Below, one piece after another: positions 9,005 through 17,176 of a DNA stretch of 64,000 nt. Both the position numbers and the translations under genes were made by a program. The stretch is from Hyphomicrobiales bacterium (GTDB lineage: Bacteria > Pseudomonadota > Alphaproteobacteria > Rhizobiales > Phreatobacteraceae): positions 56,015 through 120,014 of the forward strand of contig JAFKKV010000033.1 in the NCBI GenBank assembly GCA_017304475.1. The letters run 5' to 3'. The notes under the pieces are model-generated. The model was given only the letters and a program-made list of their open reading frames with translations, ran no database searches and was not told the origin of the DNA. The stretch's first letter is position 1. Each line of letters starts with the position of its first letter.

Positions 9005-9013
9005 GGATCTGAG

Positions 9014-9553
9014 ATGACTGCCCAAGCATTGGCTTCAACCGGCGCATTGGCTTCGACCGAGGACCGGCTCGCCGCCGCGCGTGCGGCGCTTGCCGCCAAG
9101 CCGGACGGCGTGATCGAAGCGGTGGCGCGCCAGCACGGCGTCGCCTCGCGGGACGTGCTGGCCATGCTGCCGCCGTCGGAAGCGGTGTTCGCGCCGGCCG
9201 AGGCCTTTGGCGACATCTGGCAGGACATGACCGGCTGGGGCGAGATCCTGTTCATCGTCAACACGCCCGACATCGTGCTCGAATGCCACGGCACGCTGCC
9301 ACCCGGCAGCGCCGGCCATGGCTGGTTCAACGTGCACGGCGACAGCCCGATCGGCGGCCACATCAAGGCCGACAATTGCCGCGAGATCGGCTTTGTCGAC
9401 CGGGTGTTCCACGGCCGGCGGTCCTGCTCGATCCAGTTCTACAACGAAGCCGGCGAAGCCATGTTCAAGGTCTTCGTGCGCCGCGACGACAAGCGCGAAT
9501 TGCTGCCGGAACAGACCGGCCGGTTCGAACAGCTGCGCGCCCGCTACGCCTGA
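9014..9553 (+). CDS. hutX: Cytosolic heme carrier HutX
   Basis: A 179-residue HutX/HuvX-family protein that binds heme in the cytoplasm and hands it to degrading or storage partners. The recognisable core is about residues 65-165, with WGEILFIV, TPDIVLECHGTLPPG, GWFNVHGDSPIGGHI and RSCSIQFYNEAGEAMFKVFV. The start is nine bases after the upstream gene, with a GAGG ribosome site. It is the last gene of the rightward heme operon, with a terminator 23 bases downstream. Confidence 0.93.
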   Translation: MTAQALASTGALASTEDRLAAARAALAAKPDGVIEAVARQHGVASRDVLAMLPPSEAVFAPAEAFGDIWQDMTGWGEILFIVNTPDIVLECHGTLPPGSAGHGWFNVHGDSPIGGHIKADNCREIGFVDRVFHGRRSCSIQFYNEAGEAMFKVFVRRDDKRELLPEQTGRFEQLRARYA

Positions 9554-9575
9554 GCTGAGGCTTCGGCAAGCATTG

Positions 9576-9610
9576 AAACCGCGTCCGCCATCCCGGCGGG
9601 CGCGGTTTTT
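9576..9610 (+). terminator. Rho-independent terminator of the hmuR-hutX operon
   Basis: A GC-rich hairpin with arms AAACCGCG-t-CCGCC and GGCGG-g-CGCGGTTT around a short ATCCC loop, followed directly by a T run. It lies just after the hutX stop and is the clearest terminator in the window. Confidence 0.85.
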
Positions 9611-9724
9611 CATAGGCATTGGCCGCGAGGCAGCATCACGTTCGTCTCAGCCTGGAGAGCGACCGGGTTCAAACAACTCCCAAATGCCGGTAAGGCCATA
9701 TTGGTGACTTGCGCAGACGTCAGT

Positions 9725-9897
9725 CGTCCTTCGAGGCTCGCGCAAGAGCGCGAGCACCTCAGGATGAGGGGGAGTGGGGATTGGCATCAGCGGTGGTGCC
9801 GTATGCGCAGTGAGGATCGTTCTTCATGAGCAGTGGCAAAGCAATTCTGCCACCTTCCTCATCCTGAGGTGGGAGCGAAGCGACCCTCGAAGGACGG
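9725..9897. repeat. Family R3 inverted repeat pair (CGTCCTTCGAGG ... CCTCGAAGGACGG)
   Basis: The left arm at 9725-9769 reads CGTCCTTCGAGGCTCGC ... ACCTCAGGATGAGG; the right arm at 9857-9897 is its inverse, CCTCATCCTGAGGTGGG ... CCTCGAAGGACGG. About 87 bases between them include TTCATGAGCA. A second pair with the same arms and related inner sequence lies at 60115-60283. The stretch from the terminator to the next gene (9611-9928) holds nothing else recognised. Confidence 0.85.
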
Positions 9898-9928
9898 CCA
9901 AGCTTGATGCAAGGCCGATCTTCGCCGG

Positions 9929-10276
9929 TCAGCGTGAGATGTGTGCATCCGGAAGGCCGGGGAAAAGCGGCTCGCGCGTGACCGGCCGGAAGAACGAGCG
10001 CTCGTAGCGCAGGAAGCAGCGGGTTTCCCGGGCATAGGCCATGGCCTTGGCGACATCGGGATCGAGGGCGGCGGCCTGCCGGTATTTTTCATAGGCCGCG
10101 AAGCTCTCGAAGCTGAACATGCCGAGCGCGATGTCGCTCTCGCCCTCCGAGGGCAGGAAATAGCCGTGATGCACACCGCCGAAGCGCGGCAGCAGCTCCA
10201 GCCACATCCGGCTATAGGTCTCGAATTCGGCGAGCTTGTCCTGGTCGACGACATAACGGATGTGGCAGGTGATCAT
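9929..10276 (-). CDS. NIPSNAP-family protein
   Basis: A 115-residue dimeric alpha-beta barrel protein of the NIPSNAP family. It opens MITCHIRYVVDQDKLAEFE, followed by the typical GGVHHGYFLPSEGESDIALGMF around residues 32-54 and the aromatic-rich FESFAAYEKYR. Biochemical role is unknown for most bacterial members; a small monooxygenase or isomerase-like role is possible. The start at 10276 is chosen because the fold begins there. It lies 56 bases after the VOC gene on the same strand and may be co-transcribed with it. Confidence 0.8.
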   Translation of the reverse strand: MITCHIRYVVDQDKLAEFETYSRMWLELLPRFGGVHHGYFLPSEGESDIALGMFSFESFAAYEKYRQAAALDPDVAKAMAYARETRCFLRYERSFFRPVTREPLFPGLPDAHISR

Positions 10277-10332
10277 CGGGAACTCCGGGATGCGGGGAAG
10301 GGGTGGGGCGTTGGCTGCTGGGGGCCATTGCG

Positions 10333-10722
10333 TCAGGGCCCATCGAGCCCGAAAATGAAACCGAAGGGGTCGACGAGCTGACAGACCCGGCGGCCGGGCG
10401 CAACGTCGAGCGGGCCGCGATGAGGACTGCAGCCGGCATCGAGCAGGCGCAGGCGTTCGGTGGCGAGATCCTCGACCGCCCAATAGGGCACGGTGCTGCC
10501 GCCATGCGGGTTTTTCGACGAGGCCGGATGGAAACCGAGCTCCAGTCCGTCGAGGTCGAGCCAGGCATAGACACTTGCGCCGTCCACATCCCGGTGGACC
10601 TCGGCATTAAAGATGGCGGCCCACCAGACGGCGGCCGCCTCGGGGTCGTCGACAAAGACCATGACGGTGCGGATGCCGCTTAGCAAAGCGAGGCTCCCTG
10701 AGGTGAGGCGCGGCGCCATCAT
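10333..10722 (-). CDS. VOC (glyoxalase/bleomycin-resistance) superfamily protein
   Basis: A single VOC module with one set of beta-alpha-beta-beta-beta units: SGIRTVMVFVDDPEAAAVWWAAIFN, then YAWLDLDGLELGFHP, and the second half ending PGRRVCQLVDPFGFIFGLDG. The terminal DPFG(F)xFGL is the usual VOC ending and normally carries a metal-binding acid just before it. Substrate is unknown. The start is uncertain: 10722 or 10719 (MMAPRL) is preferred over a GTG at 10770 because no ribosome site precedes the latter. Confidence 0.75.
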   Translation of the reverse strand: MMAPRLTSGSLALLSGIRTVMVFVDDPEAAAVWWAAIFNAEVHRDVDGASVYAWLDLDGLELGFHPASSKNPHGGSTVPYWAVEDLATERLRLLDAGCSPHRGPLDVAPGRRVCQLVDPFGFIFGLDGP

Positions 10723-11019
10723 GACCGCCCGGGCCGATCGTTGCGGTGCCGCCGACCTTTTCGGCGCCACGCGAGGGCAAGTCCAGCGGAAAGGCCATAT
10801 TTGCCGGATCGGACGCGCCGCGACGCTTGCGCTCGGCGCGCTTCGCGCCTTTCATGGCTCCGAAGGTCCCAGGCAAAAGCAGGCGGAGCCGCGTCCCGGC
10901 GCCGACCCGGGATCTCCAAGGGGAACAGGACGTCCGGAAGGCCCGCAGATGCATGACCTCCGCGCCGCCGGGGCCGCGCGGGATGCATGGCGGGCCGGCG
11001 GACCCAAGGGGAGGAACGC

Positions 11020-12630
11020 ATGCCCGATGAAGGCCTGTCTGATGGCGGTCCGGCGGATTTCGTCATTGTCGGCGGCGGCTCGTCCGGTTCGGTGCTGGCC
11101 GGCCGGTTGACCGAGGATCCGGCGACCCGCGTGGTGCTGCTGGAGGCGGGCGGCGGCGGCGACAGCCTGGTCGTCAACACGCCGGCGGCGGTCGTCGCCA
11201 TGCTGCCGACACGGATCAACAATTGGGGCTTCCCGACCGTGCCGCAAAAGGGCCTCGGCGGCCGGATCGGCTATCAGCCGCGCGGCCGCGGTCTCGGCGG
11301 TTCCTCGGCGATCAACGCCATGATCTATATCCGCGGCCACAAATGGGACTACGACCATTGGGCGGGCCTTGGGAATAGCGGCTGGTCCTTTGCCGAGGTC
11401 TTGCCCTATTTCCTGAAATCCGAGGGCAACGAGCGGCTCGACGGCCCGCTGCACGGCCGCGACGGCCCGCTCGCCGTTTCGGACCAGCGCACCGACAACC
11501 CGTTTCCCGGGCTCTTCCTCGACGCCTGCCGGCATTTGCAGCACCGGGTGATCGACGATTTCAACGGTGAGGACCAGGAGGGCGTCGGCCTCTACCAGGT
11601 GACCCAGAAGAACGGCGAACGCTGCAGCGCCGCGCGTGCCTATCTCTTGCCCTTCATCGGCAAACGCCCGAACCTCGACGTCCGCACGCGCGCCCGCACC
11701 ACCCGCATCCTGTTCGAGGGCAAGCGCGCCGTCGGCGTCGAATATCGTGTCGGCAAGGAGACCCGCATCGTGCGCGCGCGCCGCGAGGTGATCGTCTCGG
11801 CCGGCGCCTTCCAGTCGCCGCAGCTGCTTTTGCTCTCGGGTGTCGGCGATGCCGGGGAGTTGCGCCGCCTGGGCATTCCCGTGGTGGCGGACAGTCCCGG
11901 CGTCGGCCGGAACCTGCAGGACCATCCCGACTTCATCTTCAATTACAAATCCCGCAGCCTGGATCTCATGGGTGTGTCGCCGGCTGGTTCGGTCCGTCTC
12001 GTCAGGGAAATCATGCGCTATCGCCGCGAGCGGCGCGGCATGCTGGCCTCCAATTTCGCCGAGGCCGGCGGCTTCCTGAAGACCCGGCCGGATTTGCCAG
12101 CGCCCGACATCCAGCTGCATTTCGTCGTCGGCATTGTCGACGACCATGCCCGCAAGCAGCATCTCGGCCACGGCTTTTCCTGCCATGTCTGCCTGCTCAG
12201 GCCGAAAAGCACCGGCCATGTCGCGCTGGCGAGCCCCGATCCGCTGGCCGCGCCTTTGATCGACCCGGCCTTCCTGGACCATCCCGACGACGTCGCCGCC
12301 ATGGTCGAAGGCTTCAAGATCACCAGGCGGATCATGGACGCTCCGCCTCTGGCCGCCCAGGCCACCAAGGACATGTTCACCGCCGGCATCGAGACCGACG
12401 ATCAGATCGTCGCGGCGCTGCGACAGCGGGTCGACACGGTCTATCACCCGGTCGGCACCTGCAAGATGGGCGTCGACGCCATGGCCGTGGTCGATCCGGC
12501 GCTCAAGGTGCGCGGCGTCGAGGCGCTGCGCGTCGTCGACGCCTCGATCATGCCGACCCTGATCGGCGGCAATACCAATGCACCCGCGATCATGATCGGC
12601 GAAAAGGCCGCCGACCTGATCCGGGCCTGA
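11020..12630 (+). CDS. GMC-family FAD oxidoreductase (choline dehydrogenase-like)
   Basis: A 536-residue flavoprotein that oxidises an alcohol. It shows the dinucleotide-binding motif DFVIVGGGSSGSVLAGRL near the N-terminus, GMC signature 1 (GRGLGGSSAINAMIYIRG), signature 2 (GAFQSPQLLLLSGVG), and the C-terminal catalytic region with VYHPVGTCKMG and VVDASIMPTLIGGNTNAP. The start at 11020 follows AAGGGGAGGA, the best ribosome site nearby. Substrate unknown; choline and aliphatic alcohols are usual for the family. It lies 25 bases upstream of the alkylsulfatase gene on the same strand, so both could act on alkyl sulfates: sulfate release, then oxidation of the alcohol. Confidence 0.9.
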   Translation: MPDEGLSDGGPADFVIVGGGSSGSVLAGRLTEDPATRVVLLEAGGGGDSLVVNTPAAVVAMLPTRINNWGFPTVPQKGLGGRIGYQPRGRGLGGSSAINAMIYIRGHKWDYDHWAGLGNSGWSFAEVLPYFLKSEGNERLDGPLHGRDGPLAVSDQRTDNPFPGLFLDACRHLQHRVIDDFNGEDQEGVGLYQVTQKNGERCSAARAYLLPFIGKRPNLDVRTRARTTRILFEGKRAVGVEYRVGKETRIVRARREVIVSAGAFQSPQLLLLSGVGDAGELRRLGIPVVADSPGVGRNLQDHPDFIFNYKSRSLDLMGVSPAGSVRLVREIMRYRRERRGMLASNFAEAGGFLKTRPDLPAPDIQLHFVVGIVDDHARKQHLGHGFSCHVCLLRPKSTGHVALASPDPLAAPLIDPAFLDHPDDVAAMVEGFKITRRIMDAPPLAAQATKDMFTAGIETDDQIVAALRQRVDTVYHPVGTCKMGVDAMAVVDPALKVRGVEALRVVDASIMPTLIGGNTNAPAIMIGEKAADLIRA

Positions 12631-12655
12631 ACATCACGGCAAGCGGGAGAGCATC

Positions 12656-14677
12656 ATGACCAAGGGGCGTCCGGGCCGTCTCGCCGCGGCACTGGCATTT
12701 TTCATCTTCACCGGAGCTCCGGCGATGGCCCAGCCGGCGGCCACGCCGCCGGCGGCGGCCGCCTTGCAGCGCGATGCCGAACCGGCGACGCGCGCCGCCA
12801 ACGAGGCGGTGCTGCGCATGCTGAACTTCGCCGACCGGGCCGATTTCGACAGCGCCCGCCGCGGCTTCATCGCCGCCATTCCCGATGGCACGATCGCCGG
12901 GCCGGCGAGCGCCGGCGGCCTCACCGCCTGGTCGATGAAGCCCTATGACTTCCTCAACGGCGAGGCGCCGCCGACCGTCAATCCGAGCCTCTGGCGCCAG
13001 GCCCAGCTGAACAATATTCACGGGCTCTTCAAGGCGGCCGAGCGCGTCTATCAATTGCGCGGCTACGACATCTCCAACATGACGGTGATCGAGGGCGATA
13101 CCGGCCTGATCGTCATCGATCCGCTGCTGACCACCGAAACCGCCAAGGCCGCACTCGATCTCTATTTCGCCCATCGGCCACGCAGGCCGGTGGTCGCGGT
13201 CGTCTATACCCACAGCCATGCCGACCATTTCGCCGGGGTGAAGGGCATCGTCACCGACGAGGACGTGCGGGCAGGGCGGGTCGCCATCATCGCGCCCGAC
13301 AAGTTCATGGAATACGCGGTCGCCGAGAACCTCATCGCCGGCAATGCCATGAGCCGGCGGGCCTGGTACCAGTTCGGCTCGATGATCCTGCCGGGGCCGC
13401 GTGGCCAGGTCGATACCGGGCTCGGCCGCACGGTGGCGCGCGGCTCGTTCACGCTGATCGCGCCGACCGACGAGATCAGGCAGGACTACGAGACACGCAG
13501 AATCGACGGAGTCGAGATCGAGTTCCACCTGACGCCGGGCACCGAGGCGCCGGCCGAGATGACGCTCTATTTCCCGCAGTTCCGCGTGCTGAACATGGCC
13601 GAGCTGACCACCGGCACCATGCACAACCTCTATACGATCCGTGGCGCCGAAGTGCGCGATGCCAGGGCCTGGTCACGCTATATCGCCGACTCGCTGGAGC
13701 GCTACGGCGAGCGGACCGACGTGGTGATCGCCCAGCACAACTGGCCGGTCTGGGGCGCGGAGCGGATCCAGCCCTATCTGCGCAAGCACCGCGACATCTA
13801 CAAGTTCATCCACGACCAGAGCGTCCGGCTGCTCAATCACGGCTATACGCCGGCCGAGATCGCCGAGACGCTGCGCATGCCGGCGAGCCTGGCGAGCGAA
13901 TGGTCGGTGCGCGGCTATTACGGCACGCTCAGCCACAATGCCAAGGCGATCTACCAGCGCTATCTCGGCTGGTACGACGCCAATCCCGCCAATCTGCAGC
14001 CACTGCCACCGGTGGAATCCGCCAAGAAGACGATCGACTATATGGGGGGCGCCGCGGCGGTGATCGCGCGGGCGCGCGAGGACTTCAAGGCCGGAGAATA
14101 TCGCTGGGTCGCCAGCATCATGAACCAGGTGGTCTTTGCCGAGCCCGGCAATCGCGAGGCGCGCGAGCTGGGCGCGGCGGCCCTCGAACAGCTCGGCTAC
14201 CAGGCCGAGGCCGGCACCTGGCGCAATGCCTATCTGATGGGAGCGATGGAGCTGCGCTCCGGCATCATGCGGCGTGCCGGCGGCTCGACGGTGACGGCCG
14301 AGATGCTGAGCGCCATCCCGCTCGACCTCCTGTTCGACTATATCGCGGTGCGCCTCAATGCCGAGAAAGCCGAGGCCAAGCGCATCGTCATCAACTGGAC
14401 CTTCCCGGACACCAACCAGACCTTCGTTCTCAATCTCGAGAATTCGACGCTGACCAACAGGCCCGGGCGGCTCGCCTCCGATGCCGATTGCGGCTTCACT
14501 CTGAGCCGCGCGACCTTCGACGCCATCCTGCTGCGCCAGAAGACCTTTCCCGCCGCGATCGCCGCGGGCGAAGTGACGTTTACCGGCAATCCCCTCAAGT
14601 TCGGCGAGCTCGCCGCCATGCTCGACGAGTTCTCGCCGTTCTTCCCGATCGTCGAACCCCGCGGAGCGACGCCATGA
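12656..14677 (+). CDS. SdsA-type alkylsulfatase (metallo-beta-lactamase fold), exported
   Basis: A 673-residue zinc hydrolase of the SdsA1/YjcS family that removes sulfate from primary alkyl sulfates. It has a signal peptide ending AMAQ (residue 25), a metallo-beta-lactamase domain with THSHADHFAG at 185-194, an alkylsulfatase dimerisation domain (about 390-530), and a C-terminal SCP2-like lipid-binding domain (about 550-670). These parts and the order match the family. The gene overlaps the next one by ATGA. The neighbouring GMC oxidase could take the released alcohol (inference). Confidence 0.9.
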   Translation: MTKGRPGRLAAALAFFIFTGAPAMAQPAATPPAAAALQRDAEPATRAANEAVLRMLNFADRADFDSARRGFIAAIPDGTIAGPASAGGLTAWSMKPYDFLNGEAPPTVNPSLWRQAQLNNIHGLFKAAERVYQLRGYDISNMTVIEGDTGLIVIDPLLTTETAKAALDLYFAHRPRRPVVAVVYTHSHADHFAGVKGIVTDEDVRAGRVAIIAPDKFMEYAVAENLIAGNAMSRRAWYQFGSMILPGPRGQVDTGLGRTVARGSFTLIAPTDEIRQDYETRRIDGVEIEFHLTPGTEAPAEMTLYFPQFRVLNMAELTTGTMHNLYTIRGAEVRDARAWSRYIADSLERYGERTDVVIAQHNWPVWGAERIQPYLRKHRDIYKFIHDQSVRLLNHGYTPAEIAETLRMPASLASEWSVRGYYGTLSHNAKAIYQRYLGWYDANPANLQPLPPVESAKKTIDYMGGAAAVIARAREDFKAGEYRWVASIMNQVVFAEPGNREARELGAAALEQLGYQAEAGTWRNAYLMGAMELRSGIMRRAGGSTVTAEMLSAIPLDLLFDYIAVRLNAEKAEAKRIVINWTFPDTNQTFVLNLENSTLTNRPGRLASDADCGFTLSRATFDAILLRQKTFPAAIAAGEVTFTGNPLKFGELAAMLDEFSPFFPIVEPRGATP

Positions 14678-15306
14678 CCGCGCGCCGACGCGTTGCCGCG
14701 GCCTTGGCCGCCGCCCTCGTTCTCACGGGTGCGCCGAGCGCTCGGCCGGCGCGGGCCTGCGGTTTCGACGGTGTGTTCGACGGCAATTTCGGGGTCTCGC
14801 ATCCCCTGGCCATGGCGGTCGCCGTCGCCATGCGGCAGGCGGTGATGGATGAGGTGCTGCCGGCAAGCGCGGTCGCGCCGATCGTCGCGGGCCCGGCCGG
14901 CCTCTGGCAGACCACCGCCCGGATCCATGCGCTGGCGCGCGGCCTCGGTCTTGCCGTTCCCGGCGATCAACGGGGCTTTGCGCTGCACCTCGCCGATTCC
15001 GGATTATGGGCGCGCCTGACGCCATCGCCGGCGGGCCTGGTGGCCGAGATCCATATCGACGGGCCGCGTCCGGGCGAAGCGATCATGGTCACCCATGGCG
15101 CCGTGCTGGAGCGGCTCGTCGCGACGCGCATGAGCGCTGCTGAGGCGCTCGATCATGGGCTCGTGGCGTTTGACGGCGCCGAGGACGTCGTCGCCGCACT
15201 CCGGCAGCGCTTGGTCATTTCAGACGAAACGGGCGCCGCGGCTGCGCCGGCCGACCTGCGTCAGAGACTGCCCTGGCGCGCCGGCGGTCGCTCGACGGCG
15301 CCTTGA
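14674..15306 (+). CDS. Small exported protein of unknown function coupled to alkylsulfatase
   Basis: A 210-residue protein with a signal peptide (about residues 1-29, ending ARPARA|CGFDG). The mature protein begins with cysteine, but no clear lipobox precedes it. Around residues 30-55 it reads GVFDGNFGVSHPLAMAVAVAMRQAV. No family is recognised. The start overlaps the alkylsulfatase stop (ATGA), so the two are very likely translated together, and a shared periplasmic role is an inference from that. The C-terminal 25 residues are low complexity. Confidence 0.75.
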   Translation: MTARRRVAAALAAALVLTGAPSARPARACGFDGVFDGNFGVSHPLAMAVAVAMRQAVMDEVLPASAVAPIVAGPAGLWQTTARIHALARGLGLAVPGDQRGFALHLADSGLWARLTPSPAGLVAEIHIDGPRPGEAIMVTHGAVLERLVATRMSAAEALDHGLVAFDGAEDVVAALRQRLVISDETGAAAAPADLRQRLPWRAGGRSTAP

Positions 15307-15350
15307 ATCGCCGCCAGCGCGAGCACCGCAACGAAAAGCCCAACGAAACC

Positions 15351-15375
15351 AACCCTCTCCCTTTGGGAGAGGGTT
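15351..15375. repeat. Family R1 half-element, possible terminator
   Basis: AACCCTCTCCC-TTT-GGGAGAGGGTT, an 11-base perfect inverted repeat with a three-base loop, 44 bases after the coupled secreted-protein gene. It is the arm hairpin of the R1 repeats found elsewhere in the window and could stop transcription here, although the following T run is weak. Confidence 0.7.
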
Positions 15376-15480
15376 GTTTCCGTTGAGCGTCTGCCTCTGG
15401 ATGCCGCACAATCGCAAAGCGGCTCCTGAACGCAGTCTTCGGGGCGATCGGACCCGCCAGGACGAGCCAAAGCCACGGGG

Positions 15481-16815
15481 ATGGACCCTTCCATGCCGAG
15501 ATCGATCTCGCTTCTTGACGCCATCGTCACGGGCCGCCTCGGGCCGGTCGGTGACGGCGCCTTCTTTGCCGATATCGCGCGCGCCTTCGGCGCTCCGGCG
15601 TGGATCGATTGCCACGACGAGCGGACCTGGACCTGGTACTTCGGCGGCCTCGCCGTGTCCGGCCCGACGGATGGGCGACCGGCCGACAGCATCCGCCTGG
15701 CGGACATCGGCTACGCGGCGGCACCGCTCATGCTGTTGGGCGACCCGGCTGAACGGTTTCCCGCTTCCGGTGCCAAGTCCTTGGCCGACCATTGCGCGGT
15801 GCTCATGCTCGACTTCGACGGCGCCGCGCGGCCGAGCGCCGTCATCGATCTGCTCGCATCGGCCGGCATGCCGGTCGAGATCGGTTATGCCGATGAGGCA
15901 GGCGAGGGTGGTTACCGACTGGTGCTGCGTGCCAAAAACGTCACGATCGTCTTTCTTGGCGACCTTGCCGCCGCCGGCAGCGGAACTCCGCCGCGGGGCG
16001 TCCGGCTTCCGGCTGCTGCGATCGGCGGGCTCGCGGATGGTTTCGCGCGCCTCGAAACGATCGAATGGTGCCGGCAGCCCGATGACGCCGCGATCCGCTG
16101 GATCGAACCCGGCGCCTATCTGAGCGGAGCGATGGAGGGGCCCAAGGCCGGCCCCGAGCACTCCTGGCAAAGACGGCAGCTCCGTCCGCCGATCGCGCTG
16201 ACCGATTTTCTCACCACCGGACGTCTGGGTCCGATCGGCTTTCCCGCCAGCCGCGGCGAGATCGGCGCGCTGCTCGGACCACCGCGCGGCGGCGATATCG
16301 GACCCTATCTCGACTATTGGGCCTATGGCGCGTTGCACTTGAACTTCGACGACGGCGCGCTGACCTGGATCCAGCTGGAATATGCGAACCTGTTCAGTGG
16401 CGATTGCGAGGTCCTGCCGACGCGCGGCCCGACCGGCCCGCTGGTCATCGATCTTGAGGGCCTGTCGGGGTCGTCCCGCCCTTCCGATATGGTGCGGCTG
16501 CTGCACACACGCGGCGCCGCTCCGCGCGTGATGGTCAGGAGCAGCGGCCAGGGCGAAGATCTCTCATTCGACGTCTGTATCGTGGCTGGCACCGTGCTGA
16601 TCCGCTTTGTCGGCGTTGGACACGAGGATCGGAGCGCCATCGTGCCAGGCGATCCGGCGGAACGGATCCGGATGATCGAGGCATCCGGCCGGATCGACGA
16701 GATCTATGCTTTTCGGCCGGACCTCGCGGAGAAACAGATCGCGTCGGAATGCGCGGGTTTCGAAGAGGTGCCGGCGAGCGACTATGTCGTGCAGGCGAGG
16801 GCAGGCGTCGCATGA
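15481..16815 (+). CDS. Uncharacterised protein with two tandem copies of one domain
   Basis: A 444-residue soluble protein, no signal peptide or membrane segment, family not recognised. It is built from two related halves. Residues 11-24 (LLDAIVTGRLGPVG) match 240-253 (LTDFLTTGRLGPIG). Residues 107-162 (VLMLDFDG ... ARPSAVIDLLASAGMPVEI ... VTIVFLGD) match about 321-380 (LVIDLEG ... SRPSDMVRLLHTRGAAPRV ... VLIRFVGV). Each half therefore has an alpha-beta start with a TGRLGP(V/I)G loop and an aromatic WxYG-like strand. Immunity-type proteins of contact-dependent toxins can look like this, but no toxin gene is nearby, so that is only a possibility. The start at 15481 is an ATG with no strong ribosome site; MPRSIS at 15493 is an alternative. 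Confidence 0.7.
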   Translation: MDPSMPRSISLLDAIVTGRLGPVGDGAFFADIARAFGAPAWIDCHDERTWTWYFGGLAVSGPTDGRPADSIRLADIGYAAAPLMLLGDPAERFPASGAKSLADHCAVLMLDFDGAARPSAVIDLLASAGMPVEIGYADEAGEGGYRLVLRAKNVTIVFLGDLAAAGSGTPPRGVRLPAAAIGGLADGFARLETIEWCRQPDDAAIRWIEPGAYLSGAMEGPKAGPEHSWQRRQLRPPIALTDFLTTGRLGPIGFPASRGEIGALLGPPRGGDIGPYLDYWAYGALHLNFDDGALTWIQLEYANLFSGDCEVLPTRGPTGPLVIDLEGLSGSSRPSDMVRLLHTRGAAPRVMVRSSGQGEDLSFDVCIVAGTVLIRFVGVGHEDRSAIVPGDPAERIRMIEASGRIDEIYAFRPDLAEKQIASECAGFEEVPASDYVVQARAGVA

Positions 16816-16938
16816 GGTCACGGTCAACTGGTGGTGTCGGCAGCAGGGCTGCGTTGGAGCTGCCGCAGGCGGCAAAGCACTGAACCTCCACCATTGACGA
16901 GCCGAAGGCCAGGGGAGGGGGAAAAGCGCCACAAAACC

Positions 16939-17100
16939 AACCCTCTCCCAGAGGGAGAGGGTGGCGCCGTCAGGCGCCGGGTGAGGGGCGTAACCGCCAA
17001 GAACTGAACGCGGCGCTCGTCGCGCATGCAGCCTGCCTGGAGAGGGACGACCCCTCACCCGGCAGCTGACGCTGCCACCCTCTCCCTTTGGGAGAGGGTT
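16939..17100. repeat. Family R1 inverted pair
   Basis: The left unit at 16939-16989 (AACCCTCTCCC-AGA-GGGAGAGGGT, a GGCGCC hairpin, then GGGTGAGGGG) and the right unit at 17050-17100 in inverse order are separated by about 60 bases. The 360-base gap 16816-17176 holds this element and nothing else recognised. It sits between convergent genes and may act as a two-way terminator. Confidence 0.85.
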
Positions 17101-17176
17101 GATTGCGTTGGGCTTTTCGCCTTGAGGCAGCCATGGCTGCAATCACCTTAGGCGTTCACGAGATCTGCGCTCCCCC

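Noticed and set aside
9611..9928. Short open frames in the gap after hutX
   Set aside because: They fall inside the R3 repeat arms, have no ribosome sites, and look like readings of palindromic DNA.
10852..12447. Long open frame antisense to the GMC oxidoreductase
   Set aside because: No family features in the translation, while the sense strand encodes a full GMC enzyme.
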